From JAUWQU01 sp964605095 (lineage in GTDB: Bacteria > Planctomycetota > Phycisphaerae > SM23-33), in NCBI GenBank assembly GCA_964605095.1, contig CAZSBS010000291.1, positions 1 through 5,554 of the forward strand: a stretch of DNA of 5,554 nt, in the 5' to 3' direction. The notes below the pieces were generated by a model. The model did not search any database, was not told the DNA's origin, and saw only the letters and a list, made by a program, of their open reading frames with translations. This document shows, piece by piece, positions 5,515 to 5,554 of the stretch (positions are counted from its first letter, which is position 1; the number at the start of each line of letters is the position of its first letter). The translations under genes were made by a program, and so were the position numbers.

Positions 5515-5549
5515 TAGAAAAATGGAGCCAAGCGCCGAGGCGCAAGGCT
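5515..5549 (-). terminator. Terminator-like hairpin of a minus-strand gene beyond the right edge
   Basis: AGCC (5526-5529) plus GCGC (5532-5535) pair with GCGC (5540-5543) plus GGCT (5546-5549), with a symmetric two-base internal mismatch and a four-base loop. On the minus strand the hairpin is followed by CCA and then TTTTT. This suits the end of an upstream minus-strand transcription unit lying off the right side of the window. Confidence 0.4.
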
Positions 5550-5554
5550 GAAGG

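Noticed and set aside
4293..5531. A 412-codon minus-strand open frame covering the three-module gene and its promoter
   Set aside because: The product is very rich in Arg, His and Gly with no repeats or fold signature. The overlapping frame has the internal repeats and protein-like composition.

Overview
The window looks like chromosomal DNA of a GC-rich planctomycete, most likely of the Phycisphaerae type. The best single clue is the pseudopilin-like gene at 3023-4048. It joins a type IV pilin N-terminus (AFTLAELMVVIGIIALL) to a C-terminal H-x9-DG motif, a pairing characteristic of Planctomycetota and some related phyla. The Pro/Ala-rich thioredoxin-like protein, the HEAT-repeat lipoprotein and the SGNH hydrolase carrying TPRs all fit the same assignment. 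No rRNA, tRNA, CRISPR array or intact insertion sequence is visible.

Layout: (1) 1-1292, minus strand: an SGNH/GDSL-type hydrolase with an N-terminal membrane anchor and TPR repeats, whose C-terminus runs off the left edge. (2) 1293-1438: a divergent intergenic region with a nearly symmetric TATAGTTATA core that could serve promoters in both directions, plus a leader hairpin. (3) 1439-4048, plus strand: three genes in one direction, namely an exported TlpA-like thioredoxin (CPPC), a HEAT-repeat lipoprotein starting at a GTG, and the H-x9-DG pseudopilin. The last two are only 9 nt apart and are surely co-transcribed. The first is separated by 135 nt holding a strong hairpin. (4) 4049-4390: a noncoding gap between convergent genes, with a candidate minus-strand terminator, a possible three-way-junction RNA fold and a weak repeat-like block. 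(5) 4391-5407, minus strand: an unrecognised secreted or membrane-anchored protein whose body has three copies of a short beta-rich module. Its apparent signal peptide/anchor (from 5407) lies in the same frame but is cut off by an in-frame TGA at 5324-5326. (6) 5408-5554: a sigma70-like promoter for that gene and, at the right edge, a hairpin plus T-run that looks like the terminator of a further minus-strand gene outside the window.

All five proteins carry export or membrane-targeting signals, so the window is a cell-envelope neighbourhood. Reduced thioredoxin-fold proteins, lipoproteins and pseudopilins all act on the outer face of the cytoplasmic membrane. No shared pathway can be proved from the sequence. 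The most unusual point is the interrupted three-module gene at 4391-5407.
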